Part shown: positions 24,201-35,720 of the stretch, in pieces
Layout of the letters: the number at the start of each line of letters is the position of its first letter
Position numbering within the stretch: position 1 is the first letter of the stretch
Source: Siphonodentalium dalli
Lineage: Eukaryota > Mollusca > Scaphopoda > Gadilida > Siphonodentaliidae
Direction: 5' to 3'
Length of the DNA stretch: 64,000 nt
NCBI GenBank assembly: GCA_032622095.1
Contig: CP136062.1
Span: forward strand, 161,940,875 to 162,004,874
Notes under the pieces: model-generated
Databases searched by the model: none
What the model saw: the letters and a program-made list of their open reading frames with translations, nothing else
What the model was told of the DNA's origin: nothing
Made by a program: the position numbers and the translations under genes

Positions 24201-25150
24201 GTGGGAATCATATATAGTGGACCGTTGGGAATATGGTACAAAGATACGTGTTTATATACAGACATGTTGTGTTTTGGCCATCCATTGAATGGTAACCCCG
24301 CATTGACAGTAAGTAAAACGTCGGAAGTCCTTGCGGGCATGGCTCGGATGTAAATACCCCTGCTGTGGTACCGTAATATCCATCCGGAATGACGCGCGCA
24401 GTCACTAGTCTGGCAATGAGTCGTAAATGTAGCGACATTTTCTGGGTCGCGCATTATCGACCTCATGATGCACGCGATGTGTGGTTGTTTGAATCCAGTG
24501 CGCATGTCTCTGCGATTATTGATGAGTTGGTATTACAGAGATACTCACAAATGTATCCAATTGCATTGTCGCGTGCACCAGATAATTATATCGTTCAGAG
24601 AATGGAAATATTAGTTTCCTGGTCATATATAGTGTGCATGATATAGAGTGTGTTCCTCGACGGATAATTTGGGGTGGACTATTGTATGGTTGTCTCGGAT
24701 ATCTGTCCACCCGTATATGGGGTAAGTATCCGGTATATATGTGTGCTGATCAATATTGTCAGCTCAGGGTGGCTGAATAATTGATTTTGTTTGACACTTG
24801 TGTCCTGTTACCGACGTTAATAATTGTACTAACATCCGAAACCGTGGTTCCCATGTGGTGGATGAATAACACACATGTATATAGGCGACAAGTGTACCGG
24901 GCACGATTAGATGCTATTTACAGTACATCTGTATATCTATACATGTATATAAGTATTTTGTAGCCTTAGTAATCGAAGCTATATACATGTACACTGAAAC
25001 AGTATAATGAACATAATATTTACACACATGCATGGTTGTGTATATATAGGATCACACACCCTCCACATTCACACAAGTCGCGCCCGTAGGAATAAGTACA
25101 TTTTGACATGAGCGTTTCCGATTTTCATAAACTAATAAATGAAGTCGACA
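24201..25150. other. No supported gene
   Basis: A 161-codon minus frame (24020-24505) partly overlaps E2 and has no domain. No other feature was recognised. Confidence 0.4.
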
Positions 25151-25340
25151 CTCCAGTTATTGGTTGATGAACATCGGAAACGCTTACGTCACTTCAAGAC
25201 GATCATGCATGTGCACGCGCTAGCTCGCTGCGTGTTGCTAATTGGAGACCACAAGTTGGAATTTGAACAATATGTTACTTAATTGTTTTGGTAGTTTTTA
25301 AAAGTTGTCCAAATGATTACTGTTCCATTAAAATACACTG
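25151..25340 (+). repeat. Dispersed repeat shared with 63795-64000
   Basis: ACGTCACTTCAAGACGATCATG, in its parts ACTTCAAG and CGATCATG, then GCTCGCTGCGTGTTG, AATTGTTTTGGTAGTTTTTAA and the end TCCATTAAAA recur in the same order at 63795-64000. It has no coding potential. Confidence 0.75.
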
Positions 25341-25650
25341 GTATATGATTATAAGGAATGACTTGCAGATCGATTGGGGTCATTGGTTTTGACCGGCAGA
25401 ATAATTCGGGATTCACACACTTTTTTTGATGGAATAAACAAGTTGAGCTACAGTGTCATTGACACTTTCATTTATTGACTTTGACGAGGTGCAGACCTGA
25501 AACTTTGGGGGGGGGGGGCAAATTGCCATTATCATCGGCGTACACATATCGTTCATCGTCGTGCATCATTTTCGCGAAGATCATATTATCATCGCCATCG
25601 TCGGCTTCGTCATCATTACCATAGCCAGATATAGATCATGCCATGAATTT

Positions 25651-27195
25651 CTACCCTGTATAACACCCGTAGAGATCATATTCCACCAGTACAAAACCTG
25701 GGAACGTTTTGAAGTTTTGACTGGGAACCATATAAAGTCGAAAAAATAACACGGGGAATAAATTTCTTAATTATTATCTATTCCTTAATAATGTACTTCA
25801 CTGTAGGTGAAGGTCCAAACTCGAAATTGCATGCTTTTCTGTAACTTTTTTGAGCCGATATCGCAATAAACATTCAATTAATTACCCAGCAGAAATTCCA
25901 TAATTGTAAGAAACGCAAAGCAATATCGCCCACAAAGTCACTTAAATCGTTAAATTTCGAGTTGGAACCTTCACCTACATTGAAGTACATTATTAAGAAA
26001 CAGATCATAACAAAGAAATATATTTCCCGTGTTATCTTTTCGATTTTATAAGGTTCCCTGTCAAAACTTCAAAGAGTTCGTAGGTTTTGTACTGCTTGTT
26101 TCAATGTTATAGTTCCTTGTCAGAAGGGATGATTTGGAGTTTGGGATGATTCCCGGGAAGATTTGGTAGGGCAGTATGCCCTCCCCTACAACCCGCTTGT
26201 TGGATGCTGTGTTGTTGCCGAAGAGCGTTGTTGACTTTCATGCCCCCTCAGCAGGAAGTGGTCTAGACCTTGATTTTTTTCTTTTTTGGTTTCTTTTTTC
26301 CCCTATCGGTTGGTGGTGTTGTTGTTGTTGTTGTTGTTGGTGTTGTTGTTGGCTTTTGGCTGGCGTCGTAAGCCTTACAAGCTATCATTATTCTTCGCAT
26401 TTCTTCGTGGGCTCCATCGGGTGTATTAATGAGCCTCAGATACATCTCCTGACGTTCAGCATCCGACCTGATGGAAATGGTGGATGTGCTGCTGATGTTG
26501 CTGGTGGTGGAGATGGGGGACACCGGTATGTGTTGATACTCCGGTGTCGCAGGTGTAAATGTGTCCATCTCTACCTCGAAGTCAGCGACAGGAGCGTCGG
26601 GGGTGATATCCGCGTCCCTGTCTCCGTTGACCTCGGTGACGATAGCAGAGACTTCCGGTGTGGTATCGGCGTCTCTGCATCTGGTGGTGGTATCGTCGGG
26701 TTGAGGCCGAGTGGGGGAGCTGGGCGTCTCTCAGCTCTTCCCTGTTTCCACTTGGCCTTCCTGTCTGCATCTCTTCTTTTGCGGGAGGGGGTCTTCTTGC
26801 TTTTCCGCCTCATTTTCTTTGCTTCTTCGTCCACAGGTAGCTGGCGGTCTCCAGCTACCGGGTTGCGGCCGACAGAGGGTCATGATGAGGACCGTGTCTG
26901 TTTAACCCGGTACGTCAAAAGCAGATCAACCTGGCTGCCTGACCGGTGTAGATTCCATGTCAGGCAGTGGCAGTGGTCAGGCACAAGCTTGACTTCAGCG
27001 GGGATTATAGATGAATCCATTGTCCAGCTGAAGTCATGAGTGAGAAAGGTTATAATGCGTCCGTCCTCTCTGGCTGTCCTGGATACAATGAATACCTGGA
27101 GAATCAATACCAATGAATACCACTAATGTTGTCAGAAGGGATCAAAAAGTTACCAGGTTTTGTACTGGTGGTCGCTACGGGTGTTAGCCAGAGTA
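25651..27195 (-). mobile_element. Inverted-repeat-bounded element carrying a degenerate minus-strand ORF
   Basis: The left end (25651-25702) carries TAACACCCGTAG, then CCACCAGTACAAAACCTGG. The right end (27152-27195) is the complement, CCAGGTTTTGTACTGGTGG then CTACGGGTGTTA. A second, longer inverted pair lies inside the left part. There 25685-25830 pairs with about 25960-26095, arms with TTTTGAAGTTTTGAC, CACGGGGAATAAATTTCTTA, AATGTACTTCA and GGTGAAGGT. The minus-strand coding remnant at 26263-27113 fills the right half. Inverted termini plus an internal complementary region recall DIRS-type retroelements, but no tyrosine recombinase or polymerase is present. A non-autonomous DNA element is equally possible. 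Confidence 0.55.
26263..27113 (-). pseudogene. Degenerate transposon-like ORF (basic, Thr/Pro/Lys-rich)
   Basis: On the minus strand, 27113 to 26880 is open. After one in-frame TGA (26880-26882) the same frame continues with VDEEAKKMRRKSKK, a strongly basic stretch. Near 26670 the sensible frame changes by one base, giving an acidic segment (TEVNGDRDADITPDAPVADF). It then runs through a Ser/Thr-rich segment and the helix-like SDAERQEMYLRLINTPDGA, to a (Thr)n-Pro linker and a terminal KKKPKKKKIKV. The composition fits an ORF1 or gag-like accessory protein. No zinc knuckle, protease or polymerase is seen. The plus-strand 287-codon frame over the same DNA is its shadow. Function unknown. Confidence 0.5.
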
Positions 27196-27264
27196 GAGAT
27201 TCATGGCGTGATCTAGTTCCCAACATGCAGTACATGCATGTATTATAATCAATATATGTACATC

Positions 27265-27541
27265 AAGGAACATAACACAACACTCGTCCCATGACTTCCC
27301 GTTTAAGGCGCATGTGTAAATAACACAACACTCGTCCCATGACATCCTGTTTAAGGCGCATGTGTACATAACACAACACTCGTCCCATGACATCCTGTTT
27401 CAGGCGCATGTGTACATAACACAACACTCGTCCCATGACATCCTGTTTAAGGCGCATGTGTACATAACACAACACTCGTCCCATGACATCCTGATTAAGA
27501 CGCATGTGTACATAACACAACACTCGTCCCATGACATCCTG
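27265..27541 (+). repeat. 48-bp tandem repeat, about six copies
   Basis: The unit contains ACATAACACAACACTCGTCC, CATGACATCCTGTTTAAGGC and GCATGTGT. Because 48 is a multiple of three, every open frame through it gives a 16-residue repeat on either strand. No start, signal or domain suggests translation. Confidence 0.95.
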
Positions 27542-29435
27542 TTGTCACTTGTTTTCCAATAATAGAAATCGACAGCATCATCCTAGCAGAGCTGGTTACC
27601 TCTTATCTCATCTATAATTATAACCAATAAGGCTACACATGTAAGCAGTGCAGACAGACTGAAATTGATTTCTCGGAATCCTCTGTGGGTTACTAGGAAC
27701 TAATTGTGTTGAATTATCGTTCTTGGAAAACACTATTATACGGGTTAAAACATTCCCTGGCAGCTGATTGGTGTATTATCTATTAGTGTAAACAATATTT
27801 ATTTGAACAAAAGAACAGAACAACACATTGACAATTATACATATTGAGTAAAAAACATAGTTCAAATGAGGATTAGATAACAAGCCATGAGCCTATGGCT
27901 TTTATAAAAATATTTTCCTCCAAAAATGTTACCCCGAGTGTCAATACAGACAGCTACAGGGTAAAAAGGACGGGAATTTGAATATTGTTCTGTGTTTTCA
28001 AATAAATGTTGGGAAGTTAGTTAAGCGAGTGCAGGGATCAGAAAGATCTATTATTGTGGGCGTTTGAGATGAGACATGATATAGGTGTAGGTGAATTTTT
28101 GTTTTGTTTTCAAAATTTGCTGCTGAACTGACGATAGTTATGGAAGCGGGAAAGTTAAACTCGAATGGCTCCCGTAGCCCGAACATTTTTTTTAATTCAA
28201 GTTATGTTCCAGGTTCAGTTCCTCAAGAATTGAAGGGGAATTGTACAAATTTATCGAAGACTGCACGCATGCAAATATTTGAACAGAACGTTAATTAACA
28301 CTACACGGCTTATGTGAAATTATTAGTTCTTTGTAACCTGTGAATCTGATGACTAAAAACGTGCATAGCATTAACCGTTTCTTTACTAAAGCTTCATTGA
28401 CGAGTAGTTATCCCATAGGAAATGTTCAGATAAAAAGTTCAACAAATGACCATATATAATAGGTTGTTTGTAGAACTTATTATCTAAACATTTCCCTCAA
28501 TAAATAGAGCACCTTCTGCACTTTCATTTATCTGTCGTCTGGTTTCCAAATCTTATCATCCCTCCAAATCAATAACAGACCATTTTTAACTGACTGGGAG
28601 AATCCATTTATTATAGAAATGGTTAAACGAGCATAACACATTCCCGCCCCTGACTGGGTACCATGCTCGTAACTATATACATGTATATTTCATACTTTGA
28701 GGAGTCACGATTTACACAAATTTTGCCACGATGTCGCGTGCTACGTGACAAAATTGATATACCACTCGCCTAAAACAAACGGGGGTTTCTTCAGGGTGAG
28801 GGGCGTGAAGAAATTCCAAGATACAAGGTCCAGATGGGTTGGCGGCATTTCAGCGCCGATCGCAGAGTTTTCCAAACCCATGTAAAGTGTTTTCCAAATC
28901 CATGTTTAAAGATAAATGATAAATACTAAACTTATTTTAAATGTTCAGGCTTATAAACAGAACCAAATTAGAGCATTAACCAAGAGAAGGGGGCTCCTGG
29001 TTTCAACATTTACCCAATATCTGTTCTTTTATAACACGATATCATGGGGTGGGTTCCTCTTTTGCACTGAAAAAAAGCAATTCCGTCAGTTCTCACAGGT
29101 TTTCATTGTTGTTTTTTGTTTACCTTCACTTATCCCTGCGATGCTAATAATATCAGCTCATTTAATTCTTTTGATAGCATACAATCCGGGTTTTATTCCA
29201 TTGTTTTTATTGTTGCCCCATCTAGCCACCTCTATACCCCCAATCTATGATTCGCTGTTCTTATTTTTTTAATGCTTACTCTGTCATTAAAGGGCAATTC
29301 ATAATAAAAAAAACATTGAGAGTGGGCTTGATTTTAAGATGTCATTCAATAAATCGAATCTTTTCCCCACCCGTTTCAACGGCAATCAACAATGTGTACA
29401 GTTTGTACATTAATCTGTTGTCAGGTTGGGTTATC
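27542..29435. other. No supported gene
   Basis: Short open frames only. The 118-codon plus frame at 28916-29272 is hydrophobic by virtue of T-rich DNA and has no conserved motif. A weak inverted pair, GAAATGTTCAGATAA with TTATCTAAACATTTCC, lies at 28420-28495. Confidence 0.4.
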
Positions 29436-30489
29436 ACACTGTTAGAAAAAATACCGTCGCTTTAACGGTCTGAGACCGCGCAACATCGCTGCCAACATTT
29501 GACCGTTAAACATACGGTCAGGCCGTAGCATGTATAAAACCGTTTAAGTAACTGGCAGACCGTAACCAGTAACTGTCAGACCGTTTTATTGTTTACGGTT
29601 CAGCACCGTTTAATTAATATCAAGACCGTAACTAATAAAGGTCAGACCAATGGTATTTTTCATGGGTCGACACCAATTTTTTGCTCTTTATTTGCTAATT
29701 TACCATAGAATTAGCCAGGTTCCCATGGTGACAATATGATTTCCCGGTAGGCATTACGATTCATATGTTTTTGTTTTGAATGGTCGAAACTAGTATTATT
29801 CGTAACTGAAAAATACATCTTAGTTCTTATGTTACGATCATAGTTTTGATGAAATGTAAATCCTCAATCCATAAAGTGATAGACAATACTTATGAAACTT
29901 TGCAGTTTGCAGAGAATCAAGCTTGATATCTGCCTCGTAGAATTTAATCCGGAAAAGGCTGCGCACGCGTAATGTGTTCGCCTTTCACTAACTACTGTAT
30001 ACATATGGCTGTAAATAAACACCGATACTAGTAATAGCTGATAAGCCAACCCATCACTATTCAGTTATGAGTAATACTAATTTCGACCATTCTAAAACAT
30101 GAATCGGCATGCCCTTTTAAGCCATAAAAAGAACAAAGCTACATGTTTCACAGTTAAAACTGAAAATTTATGTACATGTAAAAGTAAAATATCTTAATGG
30201 CATACTTTTTGGTAACATATAAGGCGTCCAGTCACTTGTAAACACAGTTTTTGTTTTAACCGGCGAATCCGTACATCATGACAATACAGTACCAGTCAGA
30301 AGAAGTGGTATTTTTAGATGCTTAATTTAGAAAAACGCATGATTATAACACAATACCAAAATCTGTCCCGCTTATTATTGCGACATTGAACGCATAATAT
30401 TGCGATACTAAGCATTTACAACTATAATTATATACATATCTAAAACATTGTCTCTGTTTGTACAATAAACAATATAGAAGAAGCCAGCC

Positions 30490-30897
30490 ATGTCAACACT
30501 GGATCGCCACCTAGCTGCCCTAATTGATCGCTGTGTAAAGAAGAACGTGGAACAACCAGAAGCCGGCACCAGTATGCTGTTTATTGACAAAAACCACACT
30601 ATCGTTGACACCGACGACCTAACCAACGCTGAAAAATCCTTTCTAAGCATCTGCCCACACTGCGACTGCTACGTAGATGAAGGACTCAGTTGCGATCTAT
30701 GCAACAGATGGTATCACGCAAGCTGTGAAATATTAGATGAAGGATTGGCCGATTTCCATAATGCCAGAGGTCCTCAGTACAGTTGTATCTCCTGCCGCCA
30801 CCTAAGCATAAGATTTGACCACCTCAACCTATCTGATGACCAGTGTAACAAAACTGAAGACTCGATAGCAGATAACATCAAACTACCCCCACAATGA
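30490..30897 (+). pseudogene. LINE ORF1 N-terminal part with PHD finger
   Basis: A 135-residue frame. Cysteines 55, 58, 68, 71, histidine 76 and cysteines 79, 99, 102 give the C4-H-C3 spacing of a PHD finger, with an aromatic residue (W74) before the histidine. PHD fingers read histone tails or mediate protein contacts. In CR1-like ORF1 proteins the role is not settled. The start ATG at 30490 sits in GCCAGCCATGTC, a fair translation context. The frame ends in ATGA, where its TGA overlaps the first ATG of the next frame (30894). Either a one-base indel broke a single ORF1, or the overlap is a real stop-restart junction. I favour decay, since the rest of the element is broken. Confidence 0.8.
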
Positions 30898-32295
30898 CCG
30901 GGGAGGACAAACATCCAAAACTGACAAACAACTACAGAGAGGATAAAGATACCAATCTTGTTCCATCAAGTAATGACTTCGGAGATATACATCCAGTAAC
31001 CGATGGAGGGAAAATCAGTCAAAACAAACAATCTCATAGACCACTCATCGAGGCCGGTGAAGGAGAACTCGGTACGGAAACACATCCTATGCTATTTCCT
31101 CATTGTGACACATCTGATGACAACACCACAACGCCACCAAGTGAGACAGCGAAGAAGCATGATTGATTGATTGATTGATTGGGGTTTAACGTCGTTTTAG
31201 CAATAAAGCCATATCACGACGAGTGAAGAAGCAACCCGATGCCACGGTGGCAAATGTCACAACACAAAAGTGTATCGAACCCCAGGCGAAACAATTGCGA
31301 AAAGAAAATACGACGAAGCAAAAGTCAAAAAAGCGCGAAAAACCAGATGAACCCACTGGTACAGAACAACTTAAACTCGCAAACTCCTTTATCTTGAAAC
31401 TAGAAGCTAAGATTCACGACCTAGAAAACAGAAATAGAGTCCCGAAGATGCATGCCGCCGTGCAAGGAAATGGCATCCCTGCTCAAGAGCAACATTCACA
31501 AGAGCGGGCGCAAGCTATTAATATTAACCATCACCAAGAGTGGACACAACCTCCTATCCATCATCAACAGGTTGCACAACATCTTAACCATCACCACTGT
31601 GCAGCTGACTGTCAGAATTATGCCCTGCAACAGCAAATAAACAAAATCGAGATGCAACAATTTCAAATGCGACTGAGTAACATTGAAGTGCAATTACAAC
31701 TACTACCAAGATACAACCATTTTAATCCAGTTCTACCACCACCAGGCTTTATGCATATGGTACCTCCTCCTGTATTCAGCAGCTGTGGTCCTCCACCGCC
31801 ACCTAAGAGAACATATGGCACATACCATTACCCAGAGGTTATCCTAACTTCACCTCCAACAGTGCAAAAAACACAGCACTCAGCAGCCTTACAGCGAGAA
31901 AGAAAAACAAATGTGACCAACACTCAAAATCAACTCTACCGACCCCCCAGATCTAGAAACTGGAGAGAGAGGCGTGTACGGAATGATGCAGATTATGAAC
32001 CAACCCTGATTGTACACCCAACACCAACAGTTACACTGGACAACCTCCAGGAAGCAGCAACAGCCATGAACAAAACCCTGGAGAACGCTGGAAGTAGACA
32101 TTCAACTCCAAAAAAGTCACCTTCATTAAAGACCTCCTACAAGATACTATTCAACTCTCACCCAACCTGACCAATGTTTGTGCAGATACAACACAGCTCC
32201 ATCAGACAGCGGACAGTACGCATGTGGCAGTAGAGCAAAACGAACCCCAGTCTCTTTTGTCCCGCGGCCAGGCCTCGACCACCAGGTGGAAATAA
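30894..32295 (+). pseudogene. LINE ORF1 remainder, split by SINE insertion and a frameshift
   Basis: It is read as 30894-31159, then 31234 onward, after removing 74 extra bases at 31160-31233. The frame change this insertion causes (74 is 2 modulo 3) exactly matches the shift from the first open frame to the second. The protein is hydrophilic: acidic and Lys-rich first, a short coiled-coil-like helix (FILKLEAKIHDLENRN), a His/Gln-rich stretch, then proline clusters around 31730-31805. Near 32085-32130, next to an A6 run, the frame shifts again. The alternative frame continues as KDLLQDTIQLSPNL and ends at TAA 32293-32295. No esterase motif is visible. Probable nucleic-acid-binding partner of the polymerase. 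Confidence 0.6.
31160..31224 (-). mobile_element. 5'-truncated SINE tail inserted antisense into LINE ORF1
   Basis: Read on the minus strand it is GTCGTGATATGGCTTTATTG, CTAAAACGACGTTAAACCCC and (AATC)n, the 3' end of the SINE at 60624-60933. It is flanked by the 9-base direct repeat GAAGAAGCA at 31151-31159 and 31225-31233. The remainder of the SINE, including the tRNA head, is absent, as expected from incomplete reverse transcription. Confidence 0.9.
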
Positions 32296-32309
32296 CAACC
32301 GCCCCCTCG

Positions 32310-33303
32310 AAACTCGTTTTAATGACACTCAACGTCAAGAACATCAACAGTAATTCCATCTATCTTCAAGAATGTCTCAAAACTGCAGATATCATATGTC
32401 TACAGGCACACTGGCTATACAATTTCCAACTGAGACAGCTTAACGACTTAACAAAACATCTGTCACGCCAAAGCAGTAGACGGCAATAACCCAATACCAC
32501 CTTACCAAGTCCCACGTGGATATGGGGGCGTAGCCATTTTACTAAACAGACAACTTGATGTAAAATTCAGAAAACTCCCTGATGGAGGAAATCGAATCGT
32601 TGCCATGGAACTGATGACTGACCCTCCCATTTGCATTATATCTGCATATATGCCATCAAGAGGAAATTCGACGAGGAAAGACTTTTCAAATACACTCGAT
32701 GAAATCAAAGAACTCATCATCTGCTATAATGACACACATGCAATACTCTTATGTGGAGACCTAAATTCCTCGCTGACTCGACAACCACAAAACGAGCGGG
32801 ATAACCTCCTTACCAAGTTCAAAGAAGAAGAGCAACTGCCAACAAAACAAACCGGCAAAACCACCTTCTACCATGTAAATGGTATAGATACGGCAGAGAT
32901 CGACTACATATTCTACAACAAGAATGCAAAAGACATCTTAACTACAACCCTAACCCTGGAAAAAACTGAGTCAAACATGTCTGACCATATCCCAGTATAC
33001 GGTGAAATAAACATTCAATGCACCGAGAAGAAACGAGAAATTACAATTAAACCAAAACCAAACTGGAGGAAATGTAATAAACAAATATACAATGAACTGA
33101 TACACAACTCCCTAGAAGACTTCCCAACCGGTCCAGCTACAGGACTCCTAATAGAGCATGCACTATCTCATCTCGTGGATACACTGGTAAATGCAGCAAA
33201 GAACAGCATACATGGATACAAAGATCATCTTATAATAAAGAAGAAGTTAACACCATGGAATGAAGAAATAATCTCAGCTATTCGAACAAACAAGGAAGCC
33301 TGA
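32310..33303 (+). pseudogene. LINE ORF2, endonuclease domain (apurinic type)
   Basis: From about 32310 one frame gives LVLMTLNVKNINSNS, with the Asn-containing strand of these nucleases, then IICLQAHWL. The usual catalytic Glu before HW is replaced by Ala (codon GCA near 32406). Near 32465 the frame shifts by one. The next frame carries PRGYGGVAILL, the GDLN motif near 32756 and a closing MSDHIPVYG (SDH near 32980) with the catalytic His. Such a nuclease nicks target DNA to prime reverse transcription. The frame ends at TGA 33301-33303, directly followed by TGG AAA TGG. In relatives a Trp is common here, so the stop is probably a TGG-to-TGA change. After it the same frame continues into the polymerase. 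Confidence 0.85.
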
Positions 33304-35196
33304 TGGAAATGGAAAACCAGTGGTAAGATGAAGCAAGGCATTGAATACGAAAGATCCAGGATAAGTAAACGGAAGCTGCAGAAATTCCAGAGACAGGAGA
33401 TGGCTAGACGGCGCACACAAGAACTAGAGCAGCTTATCAATGCACGACCAGATGCCAGAACCTTCTCAAAATTAGTGAGACGACAACGTGCTTCTAAATC
33501 AGACACCGTATCTGAACTGGTTGTTGATGGCTCCAATCTAACTACCCCAGAAGATATACTCAAAGGATGGTCAAATCACTTTAAAAATTTGGCAACTCCT
33601 ACATTTGACCCAGAATTTGAACCAGACCACAAAGAAAGCATAGAACTTGACCTACTATACACTGAAGACTTCTGCCATAAACAAGGAGAATCCATCGATA
33701 ACATCACCCTAGAAGAAATTTCTAATGCAATATTAAGACTTGGAAATGATAAAGCCTCTGATTGTATGGGACTCACTGCAGAACATCTGAAGTTTGCAAA
33801 GACTGAAATTGAATATTACCTAACAAAACTCCTCAACTCCATAGTACAGCGCGGAAAAGCTCCAGAGATTCTGAAGGATGGAATGGTAACACCAGTCTTC
33901 AAGAAAGGCGATCCAAATAATCCCTCAAACTATCGAGGCATTACAGTGACATCTACATTACTGAAAATTCTAGAACATATCCTGAATATACGACATGAAA
34001 AAATACTCTTACCATCACAATCTAAGCTCCAAGTAGGCTTCACAAATTCATCCATCAATGCGGCCCCAATAGTGACTGAATGTATCGCTGAGGCCAAGAT
34101 ACAGAAGAAACCACTACTATTTATAACACTAGACGATCAGAAAGCCTTCGATGTGGCGGATCATTCCATGCTTTTACAAAAATTATTCCTTGATGGAATT
34201 AGAGGAGATGACTGGCTGTTGTTAAAAGATATATATAGCGGTCTCCAATCCAGAGTGAAATGGGACGGTGGACTTTCTCATCCATTCTCCATAAAGCAAG
34301 GCGTCAGACAAGGGTGTATGTTATCAACTGGACACTATAAGCGCTTCAACAACCAACTCCTGCTTCAAATTGAAGAACACTGTCAAGGAGCTACAATTGG
34401 ATCTTTAAGGTTCCCACATGTTACCTGTGCAGATGACCTTGCTCGCCTGGCCCACGATTCGGAAAACATGCAAGATATGGTAAACAGAGTGGAGCAGTAT
34501 TCAAGATCAGAGCGATACAAAATCAACCCCACAAAAAGTAATCTTATGATCTACAACACCAAATCAGAAACGAAGGCGATACAAATATATGGAGAAGCAA
34601 TAAAAAGACCCATTGACACTGAACATCTGGGCATCATCCGAAATGGGCACAACACACCTGATGTAGAAAAGAAGATACAGCTATCCAGAAGAACCTGTTA
34701 CTCTCTCATGGGTGCTGGATTACATGGAAAAAGTGGAATCTCACAAGAGGTCAAAGCACATTTATGGAATGCCTATGTTACACCAAGACTGACTTATGGT
34801 TTGGAATGTCTCATCATAAAATCAACTGAAATGAAAGAGCTTGAAAAACATCAAACATCCATCCTCAAACAAATTCAACATCTTCCCGACAGAACTACAA
34901 CAGTTGCTGTTGGCTCTCTACTTGGGATCATGCCACTCGAAACAATCATCCACAGAAATGCACTTAACCAATTCCATAGAATCATCAGCACTCCGTCTTC
35001 AGCCGAATACCAACTTGCTGTTAGAAAACTTGCCATCCGAGATGTTAGAAAACTTGCCATCCGAGATCTTGAATCTCCCAGCTGGTGCTCCTATATTCGA
35101 AGAATCCTAAATATGTATAGTCTACCTTCAGTTTATAATTTACTCCAAAAACACCAGAGAAAGCAGCGTGGAAACAAAAATTTGCTAAAGCTCTAA
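33304..35196 (+). pseudogene. LINE ORF2, reverse transcriptase domain
   Basis: The open part from 33328 has 622 codons. Polymerase motifs occur in order: KDGMVTPVFKKGDPNNPSNY and RGITVTSTLLKILEHI near residues 180-220, LDDQKAFDVADHS near 268 (motif A, first catalytic Asp), and IKQGVRQGCML near 325 (motif B). Next is VTCADDLARL near 366, the catalytic Asp pair with Cys-Ala in place of Tyr-Ala. The thumb follows, with YGLECLI and the LEKHQTSILKQIQHLP block typical of LINE polymerases. The core is intact, so decay came from upstream stops. A duplicated VRKLAIRD pair sits near 35025-35060. The frame closes at 35196, after a one-base shift near 35150. Confidence 0.9.
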
Positions 35197-35720
35197 CTTA
35201 CTCCACCGAAAACAAATGGAAAGAGAAGATATCTGAGAAGACAAGTCTAAAATATCTTAACCCCTCACCCAAGGTGAACCAAATACCCCAGATTTATAGA
35301 TATGTCAGAGCGAACCTGCATGATGTACACAGAGCTGAAATCAAGGCCAGGCTGCTGACGGGAACTTATATATTGCAGTGCAACAGAGCAAAATTTAATC
35401 AGTATGCTGTTGATGACAAGTGTAAAGTATGCCAAAAAGATTCAGAAGATAGGCAACACTTCATAGCTGATGTCAGGGATATAAAGACCTACGGGGAAAA
35501 TATATAAAGAAGATTAAAGAATTGGACAGTGTAACAAGGAACCCTCGCCTCATATATAGAAGATTCGAAACTTCTGACTCATCTTCTTGATTCTTCTCAT
35601 CCTACCATTGAAGAAATGACCACCATAAAGGAAGAGGAAGCAACCAAGCTAGAGCAGATGAGCCGAGAGTACTTTTTTTTCATCTACCTTCGAAGAAATC
35701 AGAAACAGTTTACAGTGTAA
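35150..35720 (+). pseudogene. LINE ORF2 C-terminal tail
   Basis: In the frame of 35274 the sequence reads AAWKQKFAKALTYSTENKW from about 35160 and continues to IYRYVRANLHDVHRAEIKAR. It then gives CKVCQKDSEDRQHFI, a C-x2-C...H knuckle whose fourth ligand is Val where relatives have Cys. After a stop at 35505-35507 and further small shifts, coding-like sequence continues (SHPTIEEMTTIKEEEATKLE, then RRNQKQFTV) to TAA 35718-35720. This tail is typical of the C-terminal region of CR1/Jockey-type polymerases. Confidence 0.7.

Noticed and set aside
24020-24505. 161-codon minus-strand frame
   Set aside because: Starts in unassigned DNA and runs into the arm of foldback E2; no recognisable motif.
26176-27039. 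287-codon plus-strand open frame with Cys and Trp runs
   Set aside because: The runs come from a (TGT)n tract and the complement of the minus-strand Thr/Pro-rich remnant; the minus frames give the more protein-like reading.
27263-27532. 16-residue-repeat proteins at the 48-bp array
   Set aside because: A 48-bp unit without stops is open in several frames by arithmetic; there is no start context, signal or domain.
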